A stretch of DNA of 64,000 bases from Leisingera aquaemixtae. GTDB taxonomy: Bacteria > Pseudomonadota > Alphaproteobacteria > Rhodobacterales > Rhodobacteraceae. The notes below the pieces were generated by a model. The model had not been told where the DNA came from and made no database searches. It was given only the letters and a program-made list of their open reading frames with translations. The position numbers and the translations under genes were made by a program. The stretch is taken from the NCBI RefSeq assembly GCF_001458395.1, contig NZ_CYSR01000040.1, positions 124,001 to 188,000 of the forward strand, written 5' to 3'. Of the stretch, positions 1-8,821 are shown piece after piece. The stretch's first letter is position 1. Each line of letters opens with the position of its first letter.

Positions 1-413
1 AGGCGGTGGGGCTGTTTGCCGTTGCCTGCTGCCTGGTGTTTTCGCTGCTTCTGCTGAAGGGCGCCTATGACTACTGGGCAGTGTTTGCCGACCTGCCGCC
101 CACCTCGGGCCGCTGGTTCCCGACCGGGTTTGACATGAAGGCGCGCAGCCAGAGCTTCTATGAGGTTCAGGACGTGCCGATGGTGGGGATCTTCAAGTTC
201 CTGGAAGACCTGATCAATTACGGCGACTCCTACGAGAAGCTGCCGAAGGTTGTTCCTTACGTGGTGCTGCCGGTGTCGATGCTGCTTCTGGTGTTCCGTT
301 TTACCCAGGCAGCGTTCCAGATTGCCCGCGGCGAGGCGGACCGGCTGGTCGCCAGCCATGAGGTCGAAGACGAAATTGCAGAAGTGCAGGCGCAGCGCGG
401 GGAGCATGACTGA
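1..413 (+). CDS. dctQ: TRAP transporter small permease subunit (DctQ family), 5' truncated
   Basis: The gene enters from the left edge, in frame from base 3, and only its C-terminal 136 residues are present. DctQ is the four-helix membrane subunit that bridges the substrate-binding protein and the large permease in tripartite TRAP importers. A hydrophobic helix opens the visible part and another lies near residues 80-100, followed by a charged cytoplasmic tail. Its TGA stop overlaps the ATG of dctM (TGATG), so the two are translationally coupled. The binding protein that would define the substrate lies outside the window. A GTG at base 6 is an internal codon, not a convincing start. Confidence 0.85.
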   Translation, partial: AVGLFAVACCLVFSLLLLKGAYDYWAVFADLPPTSGRWFPTGFDMKARSQSFYEVQDVPMVGIFKFLEDLINYGDSYEKLPKVVPYVVLPVSMLLLVFRFTQAAFQIARGEADRLVASHEVEDEIAEVQAQRGEHD

Positions 414-1789
414 TGGAAGTGGTAATCCTCTTTGCGATGGTGATCGGCCTATTGCTGATCGGGGTGCCGATTGCGGTGTCCCTGGGCCTCAGCTCCACCA
501 TCTTTCTGCTGATCTATTCCGACAGCTCGCTGGCGTCGGTCGCGGGCACGCTGTTTGAAGCCTTTGAGGGGCATTTCACCCTGCTGGCGATCCCGTTCTT
601 TATCCTGGCCTCCAGCTTCATGACCACGGGCGGCGTGGCGCGGCGGATCATCCGCTTCTCCATCGCTTGCGTGGGCCATCTGCCGGGCGGTCTGGCGATT
701 GCGGGTGTGTTCGCCTGTATGCTGTTTGCGGCGCTGTCCGGGTCGTCGCCGGCCACCGTTGTTGCGATTGGTTCCATCGTGATCGCGGGCATGCGGCAGG
801 TGGGATACACCAAGGAGTTTGCGGCCGGTGTGATCTGTAACGCAGGCACCCTGGGCATCCTGATCCCGCCGTCGATCGTGATGGTGGTCTATGCGGCGGC
901 GGTTGAGGTTTCGGTGGGCCGGATGTTCCTGGCCGGGGTCATCCCGGGCCTGCTGGCGGGCCTGTTCCTGATGGTCACCATCTACGTGATGGCCAAGGTC
1001 AAGAACCTGCCCAAGGGCGAGTGGAGGGGCTGGGGCGAGATCATCACCTCGGGCCGCGAAGCCGGCTGGGGGCTGTTCCTGATCGTGATCATCCTGGGCG
1101 GCATCTATGGCGGCATCTTCACCCCGACCGAGGCGGCGGCGGTTGCGGCAGTGTACGCCTTCCTGATCGCGAGCTTTGTCTACAAGGACATGGGGCCGCT
1201 GTCGAACGGCGAAGGCGCACCGAAGACGCCGCTGATCAAGAAGCCTTATGCGCTGGTCACGGCGTTCTTCCACAGCGACACCAAGCACACGCTGTTCGAG
1301 GCGGGCAAACTGACCGTCACGCTGCTGTTCGTGATCGCCAACGCGCTGATCCTGAAGCATGTGCTGACCGATGAGCAGGTGCCGCAGCATATCGCCAATG
1401 CGATGCTGTCGGCGGGCTTTGGCCCGGTGATGTTCCTGATCGTCGTCAACGTGATCCTGCTGATCGGCGGCCAGTTCATGGAACCCTCGGGCCTGCTGGT
1501 CATCGTAGCGCCCCTGGTGTTCCCGATTGCCATCGAACTGGGCATCGACCCGATCCATCTGGGTATCATCATGGTGGTGAACATGGAGATCGGCATGATC
1601 ACCCCGCCGGTCGGCCTGAACCTGTTTGTGACCTCGGGCGTGGCGGGCATGCCGATGATGGGGGTGGTGCGCGCGGCGCTGCCGTTCCTGGCGGTGCTGT
1701 TCGTCTTCCTGATCCTGATCACCTATGTGCCCTGGCTGTCGACAGTGCTGCCAAATGCGGTGATGGGGCCGGAGATCATAACGAAGTAG
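413..1789 (+). CDS. dctM: TRAP transporter large permease subunit (DctM family)
   Basis: This 458-residue protein is the large permease of a TRAP importer, the helix-rich channel that uses an ion gradient to take up an organic acid or similar solute. It is hydrophobic throughout, with DctM hallmarks: a GVPIAVSLG segment in the first helix, the ASSFMTTGG region, GTLGILIPPSIVMVVYAAA in the middle, and a matching second-half motif MITPPVGLNLFV. A polar loop lies around residues 260-300. It is somewhat longer than the usual DctM of about 430 residues. It overlaps dctQ by one base and ends before a strong intrinsic terminator. The substrate cannot be told from the permease. Confidence 0.93.
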   Translation: MEVVILFAMVIGLLLIGVPIAVSLGLSSTIFLLIYSDSSLASVAGTLFEAFEGHFTLLAIPFFILASSFMTTGGVARRIIRFSIACVGHLPGGLAIAGVFACMLFAALSGSSPATVVAIGSIVIAGMRQVGYTKEFAAGVICNAGTLGILIPPSIVMVVYAAAVEVSVGRMFLAGVIPGLLAGLFLMVTIYVMAKVKNLPKGEWRGWGEIITSGREAGWGLFLIVIILGGIYGGIFTPTEAAAVAAVYAFLIASFVYKDMGPLSNGEGAPKTPLIKKPYALVTAFFHSDTKHTLFEAGKLTVTLLFVIANALILKHVLTDEQVPQHIANAMLSAGFGPVMFLIVVNVILLIGGQFMEPSGLLVIVAPLVFPIAIELGIDPIHLGIIMVVNMEIGMITPPVGLNLFVTSGVAGMPMMGVVRAALPFLAVLFVFLILITYVPWLSTVLPNAVMGPEIITK

Positions 1790-1804
1790 CCTTAAGGCAA
1801 AAAG

Positions 1805-1834
1805 AAACGCCCCGGGAAACCGGGGCGTTTTTCG
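1805..1834 (+). terminator. Rho-independent terminator after dctQM
   Basis: An 11-bp perfect stem (AAACGCCCCGG at 1805-1815 pairing with 1820-1830) closes a GAAA tetraloop and is followed by a T-rich tract. It starts 16 bases after the dctM stop. Confidence 0.9.
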
Positions 1835-1843
1835 TTTCAGGGG

Positions 1844-1955
1844 AGGGGCGCTGCCCCGCAGGTTTGAGTTGGAAGAGGGGCGCTGTCCCGCGGGATTGAA
1901 TTGGAAGAGGGGCGCTGCCCCGCAGGATTGAATTGGAAGAGGGGCGCTGCCCCTC
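1844..1955. repeat. 32-bp tandem repeat, about 3.5 copies
   Basis: The core AGGGGCGCTG recurs at 1844, 1876, 1908 and 1940, an exact 32-bp period. Each unit holds a small GC palindrome (GGGGCGCTGCCCC or a variant) followed by a short A/T-containing linker ending TTGGAA. It is noncoding and lies between dctM and tpiA, which converge. The same GC core also occurs once near 53846. Confidence 0.8.
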
Positions 1956-1970
1956 TTGGCCCTTGGCCAA

Positions 1971-2034
1971 TTCACCCCGGAGTATTTAGGGGAAAGATGA
2001 AGCCCAGGCAGATTTCATCTTTCCAAAAATACTC
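1971..2034. repeat. Convergent-gene spacer repeat, copy A (inverted pair)
   Basis: The motif TTCACCCCGGAGTATTT is followed by GGAAAGATGAA, then a short loop, then the near-complement TTCATCTTTCC and AATACTC at 2014-2034. The arms (1980-2001 and 2014-2034) form a long hairpin between the convergent dctM and tpiA. Related copies occur near 24563, 53883 and 62651. A bidirectional terminator or REP-like role is inferred. Confidence 0.7.
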
Positions 2035-2064
2035 AAATCCAACGCCCGCGCTGCTGCGCGCCGG

Positions 2065-2808
2065 TCAGCTGGCTTCCAGCGCGGTTATGATCGGGGAGAA
2101 ATCTGCGGCCTTGAGGCTGGCGCCGCCCACAAGTGCGCCGTCGACGTTGGAGACGGCAAAGATCTCCGCGGCGTTGGAGGGCTTGACCGAACCGCCGTAG
2201 AGCAGGCGGATGCTGTCTGCGGTCCCAGTGCCGAAGCGGGCGGTGAGCTCGGCGCGCAGGAAATCGTGGACCTCGGCGATCTGTTCCAGCGTCGGCACCT
2301 TGCCGGTGCCGATGGCCCATACCGGTTCATAGGCGATCACGGTATTGGCGCCGGTGGCCGACTCCGGGACGGAGCCTGCGAGCTGGGTGCCGGCCACTTT
2401 CAGCGTGTTGCCGGCTTCGCGTTCGGCCAGGGTTTCGCCGATGCAGATCACCGCGGTGAGGCCTTCGGCCATCGCGGCCTCCGCCTTGGCGCAGACCTGG
2501 GCGTCAGTCTCGCCGTGGTCGGCGCGGCGTTCGGAATGGCCGAGGATCACGGCGGAGGCGCCTGCGTCCTTGAGCATGGCAGCGGACAGATCGCCGGTAT
2601 GGGCGCCGGAGGCCCTTGCGTGGCAGTCCTGGCCGCCGATGGCGATGCCCCGGGCTGCCTCTGCGGCGCGCGACAAGAGGGTTGCGGGCGGGCAGATCAG
2701 GATGTCTGCGGCCGGCGCGGGGTGGCTTTCCGCGAGCGCTGCGAGCTCGGCCAGGGCCGCGCCGGTGCCGTTCATTTTCCAGTTGCCTGCTGCCAGTTTA
2801 CGCCGCAT
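2065..2808 (-). CDS. tpiA: Triosephosphate isomerase
   Basis: This 247-residue cytosolic glycolytic enzyme interconverts dihydroxyacetone phosphate and glyceraldehyde 3-phosphate. The substrate-binding lysine is in GNWKMNG (K11), the catalytic histidine in LGHSERR (H91), the catalytic glutamate in [12 protein letters not shown] (E161), and the phosphate-binding GGSVKP segment is near the C-terminus. Length is normal for the family. The start is the ATG at 2808, which has a GGAGG ribosome site just upstream and precedes the first conserved strand. A terminator at 2899-2923 separates it from the upstream Fe-S genes, so it probably has its own promoter. Confidence 0.97.
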   Translation of the reverse strand: MRRKLAAGNWKMNGTGAALAELAALAESHPAPAADILICPPATLLSRAAEAARGIAIGGQDCHARASGAHTGDLSAAMLKDAGASAVILGHSERRADHGETDAQVCAKAEAAMAEGLTAVICIGETLAEREAGNTLKVAGTQLAGSVPESATGANTVIAYEPVWAIGTGKVPTLEQIAEVHDFLRAELTARFGTGTADSIRLLYGGSVKPSNAAEIFAVSNVDGALVGGASLKAADFSPIITALEAS

Positions 2809-2898
2809 GGGGGAGTGCCTCCGAATGTCCTGTCTGGGCGTGACTGGTAGCACCGGCAGCCGGGCGGCGCAATTCGCTTGGGCGGGGCAGGGCGATGC

Positions 2899-2923
2899 AA
2901 AAAGGGCGGGGAAGACCCCGCCC
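2899..2923 (-). terminator. Rho-independent terminator of the Fe-S assembly genes
   Basis: Read on the minus strand, an 8-bp GC stem (GGGCGGGG/CCCCGCCC) with a 4-base loop is followed by five T residues, 26 bases after the stop of the IscA-type gene. Confidence 0.85.
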
Positions 2924-2949
2924 GCCGGTTTCGTCCTGGCAGCATTGGC

Positions 2950-3309
2950 TCAGCTGCCGGGCTGTTCCTTAAAAGAGATCGACTCGCCGCAGCCGCAGGC
3001 CTCGGCCACGTTGGGGTTGTTGAACTTGAAACCGCTTTCCAGAAGCGACACCTCATAGTCGATTTCGGTGCCGAACAGGAACATCTGCGCCATCGGCGCG
3101 ATCAGGATGCGGGCGCCGTCCTGTTCCACCACCTCGTCATTCGGGGCGGGTTCATCGACGTATTCCATGGTGTATTCCATGCCCGCACAGCCGCCTTTCT
3201 TGACGCCGATGCGCAGGCCGGCATGGCCGTCCTTCTGCATCAGCCTGGCGATCTGCGCCGCTGCCTTGGGCGTCATTGTCACAGCTTGCTTGCCGGGAAT
3301 TCCAAACAT
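2950..3309 (-). CDS. A-type iron-sulfur carrier protein (IscA/SufA/ErpA family)
   Basis: This 119-residue protein belongs to the HesB/IscA family, which carries Fe-S clusters or iron to apo-proteins. The three conserved cysteines are visible: one in KKGGCAGM and two in the C-terminal ACGCGES. The chosen start is the ATG at 3309 (MFGIPGK), which has GGAG seven bases upstream; a TTG four codons earlier is less likely. It lies downstream of the SufT-type gene on the same strand, fitting the end of a suf-like cluster. Whether it is SufA, IscA or ErpA cannot be settled here. Confidence 0.93.
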   Translation of the reverse strand: MFGIPGKQAVTMTPKAAAQIARLMQKDGHAGLRIGVKKGGCAGMEYTMEYVDEPAPNDEVVEQDGARILIAPMAQMFLFGTEIDYEVSLLESGFKFNNPNVAEACGCGESISFKEQPGS

Positions 3310-3433
3310 CCGGGTCTCCAAAAGTCGCGCGTTGCTTAGTATCTAGGAGCGCCGTGCCGCGGTCTCAAGGGCGCGCGGGCATCGGACCGGCGCATCAGCG
3401 GCGCCGCCCGGGGGGCGGGCGCGCCCCGAAGGC

Positions 3434-3796
3434 TTACATGAAGCCCAGTTCGAGGCGGGCCTCGTCGGACATCATCTCCATGCCCCAGGGCGGCTCCCAG
3501 GTGAGCTGCACGTCAACGCTTTTGACGCCGGGCACCGGCGACACCGCATCGACGATCCAGCCCGGCATCTCGCCCGCCACCGGGCAGCCCGGCGCGGTCA
3601 GGGTCATGATGATCTTGACGTCGTTCTCGTCGTTGATGCTGATCGTGTAGATCAGCCCCAGTTCGTAGATGTTCACCGGGATTTCCGGGTCATAGACGGT
3701 GCGGCAGGCCTCGGCCACGGCCTCGTACAGCGGGTGGCTGACGGAGGAGGGCGCGATCAGCGGTGCGCCTTCGAGCGGTTCTGAAGGGTTTGTCAT
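3434..3796 (-). CDS. SufT-type Fe-S assembly protein (DUF59/MIP18 family)
   Basis: This 120-residue protein has the DUF59 fold used by SufT, PaaD and eukaryotic MIP18 in maturation of iron-sulfur proteins. The family signature is clear: VYDPEIPVNIYELGLIY near residues 37-53, then MTLTAPGCPVAGEMPGW carrying the conserved cysteine, and LTWEPPWGMEMMSDEARLEL near the end. The start is the ATG at 3796. It sits 124 bases upstream of the A-type carrier gene on the same strand, consistent with a shared role in Fe-S assembly. Confidence 0.92.
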   Translation of the reverse strand: MTNPSEPLEGAPLIAPSSVSHPLYEAVAEACRTVYDPEIPVNIYELGLIYTISINDENDVKIIMTLTAPGCPVAGEMPGWIVDAVSPVPGVKSVDVQLTWEPPWGMEMMSDEARLELGFM

Positions 3797-4038
3797 GATG
3801 GTCCCGGTCTGATTATCCGACGGTTTATATAGGAAATATGCGGCCCGGCGTCCAGAGGCGCTGGGTGCCGCTGGCGGAATGATCTGCCGCCGGGCTGTGC
3901 GGGCGGGTTTGATTTGGCGGGTCTGCGCGCTAAATCGTTGCTTCCCCATAATGAAATTGAAAGCTGCCTGGATGCAGCGGCCGGATGCCGCATGCCGGCC
4001 GGACCGTGGTGCCTGGCAGCAACGGGGGAGGGAGAGCC

Positions 4039-4797
4039 ATGCCTGAGCCGAGTGTGCCCGCACGGGCTGCCGCGATTGCTGGGCCGGCGCTTGCCGCGCT
4101 CCTGGGGACCGCCGCCGCGGCCCAGGATCTGAGCGGCTGGCGCTGGCAGCTGACGCCGTTTGTGCTGGCGCCTTCGGTGGAGAGCACGACAGAGCTGGGC
4201 CGGGCTGCCGGGGATGTGTCATTTGAGGCAAGCGACGTGTTCGATCAGCTGCAGGCGGGCGGAATGCTGCAGTTCGAGGGCGTCCACAGCAGCCGGTTCG
4301 GGTTCCGGCTGCGGTATGCGCTGCTGGATGCCGATGCCACCGGCAGCAGCCCTGCCGGGGCGCTGCCGGTGACCTATGATCAGAATGTGGCGGAAGCGGT
4401 GGTGACCTACAGTTTCGGGCGCGGCCGGGACAGTTTCCAGCTGTTCGGGGGCGTGCGCCACTGGGATGTGGATGTGATTGCCGGCTTGCCCGGCGGCACC
4501 GTGCGGCAGGGGGCGGAATGGACCGACCCGATTGCCGGGCTGCGCTGGCAGCGCCGCGTGTCGCCGGAGTTCAGCATCCTGCTGGAGGGCGACATCGGCG
4601 GCTTCGGCGCCGGGTCGGACCAGAGCTGGTCGGCGATGGGCGGGCTGGTCTATGACCGCTGGGAGCGCGCCTCGATCTATGTGATGTACCGCGGGCTGGG
4701 GGTGGATTACCAGGAGGGCACCCGCGGCACCGGCAGTTTCTTCCGCCATGATGCGGTGACCCATGGCCTGCTGGCGGGCATCGGGTTCAAGTTCTGA
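4039..4797 (+). CDS. Outer-membrane beta-barrel protein, function unknown
   Basis: The 252-residue product has an N-terminal hydrophobic, Ala-rich stretch ending near AAAAQD, consistent with a Sec signal peptide. The remainder consists of alternating hydrophobic and polar strands (for example WRWQLTPFVLAPSVES and FGFRLRYALLD). It ends GIGFKF, with the C-terminal phenylalanine typical of barrels inserted by the BAM complex. The start ATG follows a GGGGGAGGGAGAG ribosome site. It stands alone, with a 240-bp upstream region and a hairpin after its stop. It may be a porin-like or OmpW-like protein; no substrate can be named. Confidence 0.75.
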   Translation: MPEPSVPARAAAIAGPALAALLGTAAAAQDLSGWRWQLTPFVLAPSVESTTELGRAAGDVSFEASDVFDQLQAGGMLQFEGVHSSRFGFRLRYALLDADATGSSPAGALPVTYDQNVAEAVVTYSFGRGRDSFQLFGGVRHWDVDVIAGLPGGTVRQGAEWTDPIAGLRWQRRVSPEFSILLEGDIGGFGAGSDQSWSAMGGLVYDRWERASIYVMYRGLGVDYQEGTRGTGSFFRHDAVTHGLLAGIGFKF

Positions 4798-4825
4798 GGG
4801 CGGGCGGCAGCGCGGCGGCCCGCCC
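4798..4825. terminator. Hairpin between convergent genes
   Basis: GGGCGGGC (4798-4805) pairs with GCCCGCCC (4818-4825) in the 34-bp spacer between the barrel protein and nfeD. There is no clear T tract, so termination is only inferred. Confidence 0.45.
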
Positions 4826-4831
4826 GCCGGA

Positions 4832-5110
4832 TCAGTCGTTGATATCGTGATCGAAGGTTTTGACCTGGCCCTTGGGCAGGGCAAACAGCCGTTTCAGCAG
4901 CAGCCAGGCGGCCAGCGACAGGCCGGCAAAGATCAGCAGCAGCAGGGGCAGGCCCCAGCTGCCGCCGGACACCAGCAGCAGCAGCGCCACAGCGGCGGCG
5001 CCGATGGCGAAGCCGAGGAAGACAAACCCGGGCGCCAGGATTTCGAGGATGCCCAGCACCAGCGCTGCCGCGGCCCAGACCCACCAGAGCGTCCAGAAGC
5101 CATCTGCCAT
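4832..5110 (-). CDS. NfeD family membrane protein
   Basis: This 92-residue protein has two to three hydrophobic segments (about residues 5-25, 30-48 and 52-70) and a short polar C-terminus. It matches the short NfeD form found next to SPFH/stomatin genes. NfeD proteins are thought to anchor or assist stomatin-like proteins in membrane microdomains. Its ATG at 5110 overlaps the TGA of the upstream SPFH gene (TGATG), so the pair is translationally coupled. The usual C-terminal OB domain is very reduced. Confidence 0.85.
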   Translation of the reverse strand: MADGFWTLWWVWAAAALVLGILEILAPGFVFLGFAIGAAAVALLLLVSGGSWGLPLLLLIFAGLSLAAWLLLKRLFALPKGQVKTFDHDIND

Positions 5111-6000
5111 CACTTGCTTCCTTTCAGCAGCTTGAAGGCATCGCCAAAGGCTTCCAGCGCGTGAGCCGGGACCAGAATGGTCTGCTTGCCTTCACCCTTG
5201 CCAAGGGCGTTGAGCGATTCCACCTGTTTGAGCGCCACCTGGTACTGGGCGGCCTCGAGGCCATTTTCGGCAATCGCCTTGGCGACAACCTGGGTCGCGT
5301 AGGCCTCGGCCTCGGCCTGGATGCGGCGGGCCTTGGCGGTCTGCTCGGCGGCGTAAAGCTCGGCATCGGCCTGCAGCTCGACCGCGCGCTTCTGGCCCTC
5401 GGCCTTGGTCACCTCGGCCCGGCGGGCGCGCTCGGCGTTGAGCTGCTGCAGCATGGCGTCGCGGGTGGCCTGGTCGAGGTTCACATCCAGGATCTCGGCG
5501 CGGGTCACTTCGATGCCCCAGTCATCCACCGCGCTTTCGACGCTTTCCTGGATGCGGGAGATCAGCTGGGCGCGGTTCGACTGCACCTCGTCCAGATCCA
5601 TCTTGCCGATCTCGGCGCGCACGATGCCGGCCACGGTGGTGGCAATGGCGCCGTCCACATCGCGGATCCGGTAGACGGTCTTTTCCGGTTCAAGGATGCG
5701 GTAGAACACGGAGGTGTCGATCTGCACCAGCACGTTGTCCTTGGTGATCGCGTCCTGGGTGGCGTTCGGGAGCTGGCGCTCCAGGATCGAGATCTTGTGG
5801 CGGGCCACGTCGAGAAGGGGCACGATGAAGTTGATGCCCGGCCCCAGCACCGAATGCAGGCGGCCGAAACGCTCGACCACGTATTTCTCCGACTGGGGCA
5901 CGATCTTGACCCCTTTGAGCGCGACGATGATCAGCAGGAGGGCGCCCAGCAGATAGAGAAGATTACCGGACAAGAGGTCGAGCAGGTCGTTTTCGGTCAT
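5110..6000 (-). CDS. SPFH domain / band 7 protein (paraslipin type)
   Basis: This 296-residue protein has one N-terminal membrane helix (about residues 12-30), then an SPFH domain beginning VPQSEKYVVERFGR, and a C-terminal Ala/Glu-rich coiled coil (about 190-260) with AKARRIQAEAEAYATQVV. Stomatin/paraslipin proteins oligomerise at the inner membrane and organise membrane domains or membrane proteases. The coupled nfeD gene directly downstream is the classic partner. HflC or QmcA are looser relatives, but pairing with nfeD favours the stomatin-like group. Confidence 0.93.
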   Translation of the reverse strand: MTENDLLDLLSGNLLYLLGALLLIIVALKGVKIVPQSEKYVVERFGRLHSVLGPGINFIVPLLDVARHKISILERQLPNATQDAITKDNVLVQIDTSVFYRILEPEKTVYRIRDVDGAIATTVAGIVRAEIGKMDLDEVQSNRAQLISRIQESVESAVDDWGIEVTRAEILDVNLDQATRDAMLQQLNAERARRAEVTKAEGQKRAVELQADAELYAAEQTAKARRIQAEAEAYATQVVAKAIAENGLEAAQYQVALKQVESLNALGKGEGKQTILVPAHALEAFGDAFKLLKGSK

Positions 6001-6075
6001 GAATCTGCCTTCTGTTTCAAGCTTCTGCGCGCAGGATTGTGCGGGCGCGCGGGGGAGGTCAAGGGGAACCGCAGA

Positions 6076-7482
6076 TCAGGAGGCGGCGGGTTTGAGGCGC
6101 CGCATCGGGGCCGGGCGGACCCGGTCTTCGATCTCGTTATAGATCAGCGCGGCGATGTTCTTGGCGGAGGTCTTTTCGATCCCCTCCAGCCCGGGGGAAG
6201 AGTTCACCTCCAGCACCTTGGGGCCGGTGGCGGACCGCAGCAGGTCGACGCCCGCCACATTGAGGCCGAAGGCGCGGGCGGCGCGCACGGCGGTGCTGCG
6301 CTCTTCCTTGGTGATGCGCACCGGGGTGGCGCTGCCGCCAAGGTGAAGGTTGGAGCGGAAATCGCCCTCGGCACCGGAGCGTTTCATCGCCGCCACCACC
6401 TTGGCGCCGACCACGAAGCAGCGGATGTCCTCGCCCGCGGCTTCCTTGACGAACTGCTGCACCAGGAAGTTGGCCTGGAGGCCGCGGAAGGCGGTGATCA
6501 CGCTTTCGGCGGCCTTCTTGGTTTCCGCCAGCACCACGCCTTTTCCTTGCGTGCTCTCCAACAGCTTGACGATCAAGGGCGCGCCGCCGGCGATGCCGAT
6601 CAGGTTGGCGGTGTCCTTGGGCGAGGCGGCAAAGGCGGTGGCGGGCATGCCGATCTTGTTGCGGGCCAGCACCTGATGCGCGTGCAGCTTGTCGCGGCTG
6701 GCGGTGATGCCTTCGGAGCCGTTGACGCAGAAGGTGCCGAGCGCCTCGAACTGGCGCAGGAGCGCGGTGCCGTATTGGGTGACCGAGGCGCCGACGCGCG
6801 GGATCACCGCGTCATAGCGGGGCAGGCGCTTGCCGTCATAGTGGATTTCCGGCGCCAGCGCGTTGATCGCCATGTAGCAGCGGGTGGTGTTGATCACCTC
6901 GACCGTGTGGCCGCGCTTTTCGCCCTCTTCGACCAGGCGGCGGGTGGAGTAATTGTCCTCGCGGCTGAGCACAGCGATGCGCAGGGCGCGTTTGGGGGCG
7001 GTCTTGCGGATGCTGGCGGAGGAATAGACCGAGTAGTCTAGCTGCGGCTGGCAGAAGCGTTCGCCCGGCACCACGGTCATGTTTTCGGTCAGCGCCTGGC
7101 GGCCCAGCAGCATGTGTTTGGCCATGCCGCGCCGGTCGGTCAGCGTGAGTTCAACCGTCCAGGTCTGGCCCGCAACCTCCAGCTTGGTCTGGATCACGTA
7201 GCGCATTTCCTTTTCGCCGTTGGACGAGGTGACTTCGCGGCGGTCGGTGATCGGGGCGGAGCAGGGGATCTCCAGATCGTACTGGCCGGGGATCGGGTGC
7301 ACCATGAAGCGCACCTTGGGGGCGTTCTGCGGCCCGAAGGTTTCGATCTCAGTGGCGTGCAGCGAGGAGGTGCGGGCCCCGGTGTCGACCTTGGCGCGCA
7401 GCGCGGGCAGCCCCAGTTCCGGCAGGCTGACCCACTCCTCCCACCCGAGTTTCAGTTGCGGCGCCGGGTCTGCTGTGGACAT
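6076..7482 (-). CDS. RimB-RimK fusion: retropepsin-like domain plus ATP-grasp glutamate ligase
   Basis: The 468-residue protein combines two domains. Residues about 10-145 form an ATP-dependent zinc protease/RimB-like domain with the aspartic-protease motif [13 protein letters not shown]. Residues about 165-455 form a RimK-type ATP-grasp ligase, with a preATP-grasp half ([20 protein letters not shown]), the ATP-binding region [16 protein letters not shown] and the metal-binding end [14 protein letters not shown]. RimK adds glutamate residues to the C-terminus of ribosomal protein S6 or makes poly-glutamate; RimB is the partner protein in Pseudomonas. The start at 7482 precedes the first domain. 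It is divergent from tgt. Confidence 0.9.
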   Translation of the reverse strand: MSTADPAPQLKLGWEEWVSLPELGLPALRAKVDTGARTSSLHATEIETFGPQNAPKVRFMVHPIPGQYDLEIPCSAPITDRREVTSSNGEKEMRYVIQTKLEVAGQTWTVELTLTDRRGMAKHMLLGRQALTENMTVVPGERFCQPQLDYSVYSSASIRKTAPKRALRIAVLSREDNYSTRRLVEEGEKRGHTVEVINTTRCYMAINALAPEIHYDGKRLPRYDAVIPRVGASVTQYGTALLRQFEALGTFCVNGSEGITASRDKLHAHQVLARNKIGMPATAFAASPKDTANLIGIAGGAPLIVKLLESTQGKGVVLAETKKAAESVITAFRGLQANFLVQQFVKEAAGEDIRCFVVGAKVVAAMKRSGAEGDFRSNLHLGGSATPVRITKEERSTAVRAARAFGLNVAGVDLLRSATGPKVLEVNSSPGLEGIEKTSAKNIAALIYNEIEDRVRPAPMRRLKPAAS

Positions 7483-7552
7483 GCGCGGGGCTCCTTGGCA
7501 TTAGGGGGAATCGCCGCCTTTCAAATGCGGCAGAGAAGCGCAGGAATACGAT

Positions 7553-8683
7553 ATGGCTACCCTTTTCAACTTCGAAATGAAAGCAACGGACGGGAAAGCG
7601 CGCACCGGCGTGATCCAGACGCCGCGCGGCGAGATCCGCACGCCTGCCTTCATGCCGGTTGGCACGGCTGCGACCGTGAAGGCGATGATGCCGGAAAGCG
7701 TGCGCGCGACCGGGGCCGACATCCTGCTGGGCAATACCTATCACCTGATGCTGCGCCCAACGGCGGAGCGGATCGACCGGCTGGGCGGCCTGCACAAGTT
7801 CATGAACTGGGAACGCCCGATCCTGACCGACTCGGGCGGGTTCCAGGTGATGTCGCTGGCGGGCCTGCGCAAGCTGACCGAGAAGGGCGTGACGTTCAAA
7901 TCCCATATCGACGGCTCCCGGCATGAGCTGACGCCGGAACGCTCGATGGAGATCCAGCGGCTTTTGGGGTCTGACATCGTGATGTGTTTCGACGAATGCC
8001 CGGCGCTGCCGGCGGACCGCGACCGGATTGCTGAAAGCATGCGGCTGTCGATGCGCTGGGCGGAGCGGTCGCGCGAGACCTTCGGAGACCGTCCGGGGCA
8101 CGCGCTTTTCGGCATCCAGCAGGGCGGGCTGGAGCGGGATTTCCGCGAGGAAAGCGCCGAGGCGCTGAAGGCCATCGGCTTTGACGGCTATGCCGTCGGC
8201 GGCCTGGCGGTGGGCGAAGGGCAGGAGGCGATGTTCGGCTGCCTGGACTTTGCGCCGGACATGCTGCCGGAGGACAAACCGCGCTACCTGATGGGCGTGG
8301 GCAAGCCTGACGATATCGTCGGCGCGGTGGCGCGCGGCATCGACATGATGGACTGCGTGCTGCCGTCGCGCTCGGGGCGCACCGGGCAGGCGTTCACCCG
8401 CTATGGCGTGGTGAACATCAAGAACGCCCGCCACCAGGACGACCCGCGGCCGCTGGATGAGCAGTGCAGCTGCCCGGCCTGCTCGAACTACTCCCGCGCC
8501 TACCTGCACCATGTATTCCGTTCGAACGAGATGATCTCGGGCATGCTGCTGACCTGGCACAACCTGCATTATTTCCAGGAGATCATGGGAGGAATGCGGG
8601 AGGCGATTGCCGCGGGCACGTTTGACGCCTGGCAGAAGGACTTCCACGACACCCGCGCGCAAGGCGATATCGAGCGGTTGTGA
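7553..8683 (+). CDS. tgt: Queuine tRNA-ribosyltransferase (tRNA-guanine transglycosylase)
   Basis: This 376-residue enzyme exchanges G34 of Asp, Asn, His and Tyr tRNAs for the queuosine precursor preQ1. The first catalytic aspartate is in [12 protein letters not shown], the second in [12 protein letters not shown], the substrate pocket has GIQQGG, and zinc is bound by [16 protein letters not shown] near residues 304-319. Length matches bacterial Tgt. The start ATG follows AGAGAAGCGCAGGAATACGAT, with an AGGA ribosome site. One of its substrates, tRNA-Asp(GTC), is encoded in triplicate at 16.6 kb in this window. Confidence 0.97.
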   Translation: MATLFNFEMKATDGKARTGVIQTPRGEIRTPAFMPVGTAATVKAMMPESVRATGADILLGNTYHLMLRPTAERIDRLGGLHKFMNWERPILTDSGGFQVMSLAGLRKLTEKGVTFKSHIDGSRHELTPERSMEIQRLLGSDIVMCFDECPALPADRDRIAESMRLSMRWAERSRETFGDRPGHALFGIQQGGLERDFREESAEALKAIGFDGYAVGGLAVGEGQEAMFGCLDFAPDMLPEDKPRYLMGVGKPDDIVGAVARGIDMMDCVLPSRSGRTGQAFTRYGVVNIKNARHQDDPRPLDEQCSCPACSNYSRAYLHHVFRSNEMISGMLLTWHNLHYFQEIMGGMREAIAAGTFDAWQKDFHDTRAQGDIERL

Positions 8684-8821
8684 ACGGGCACGGTTGAACA
8701 GTCACTGTGCGCGGGCGGGCAGGTTCTGTGGCTGACGCCCGGTTGAAAGCGCAGGGCGGAATGCTCAGGTCATTCCGGCAACGTTCCTGTTGCTGGACAC
8801 TTTGACCGGAGGGACATCCCC

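Noticed and set aside
1844-1955. Possible CRISPR array
   Set aside because: The 32-bp units are contiguous with no unique spacers and no cas genes are near.
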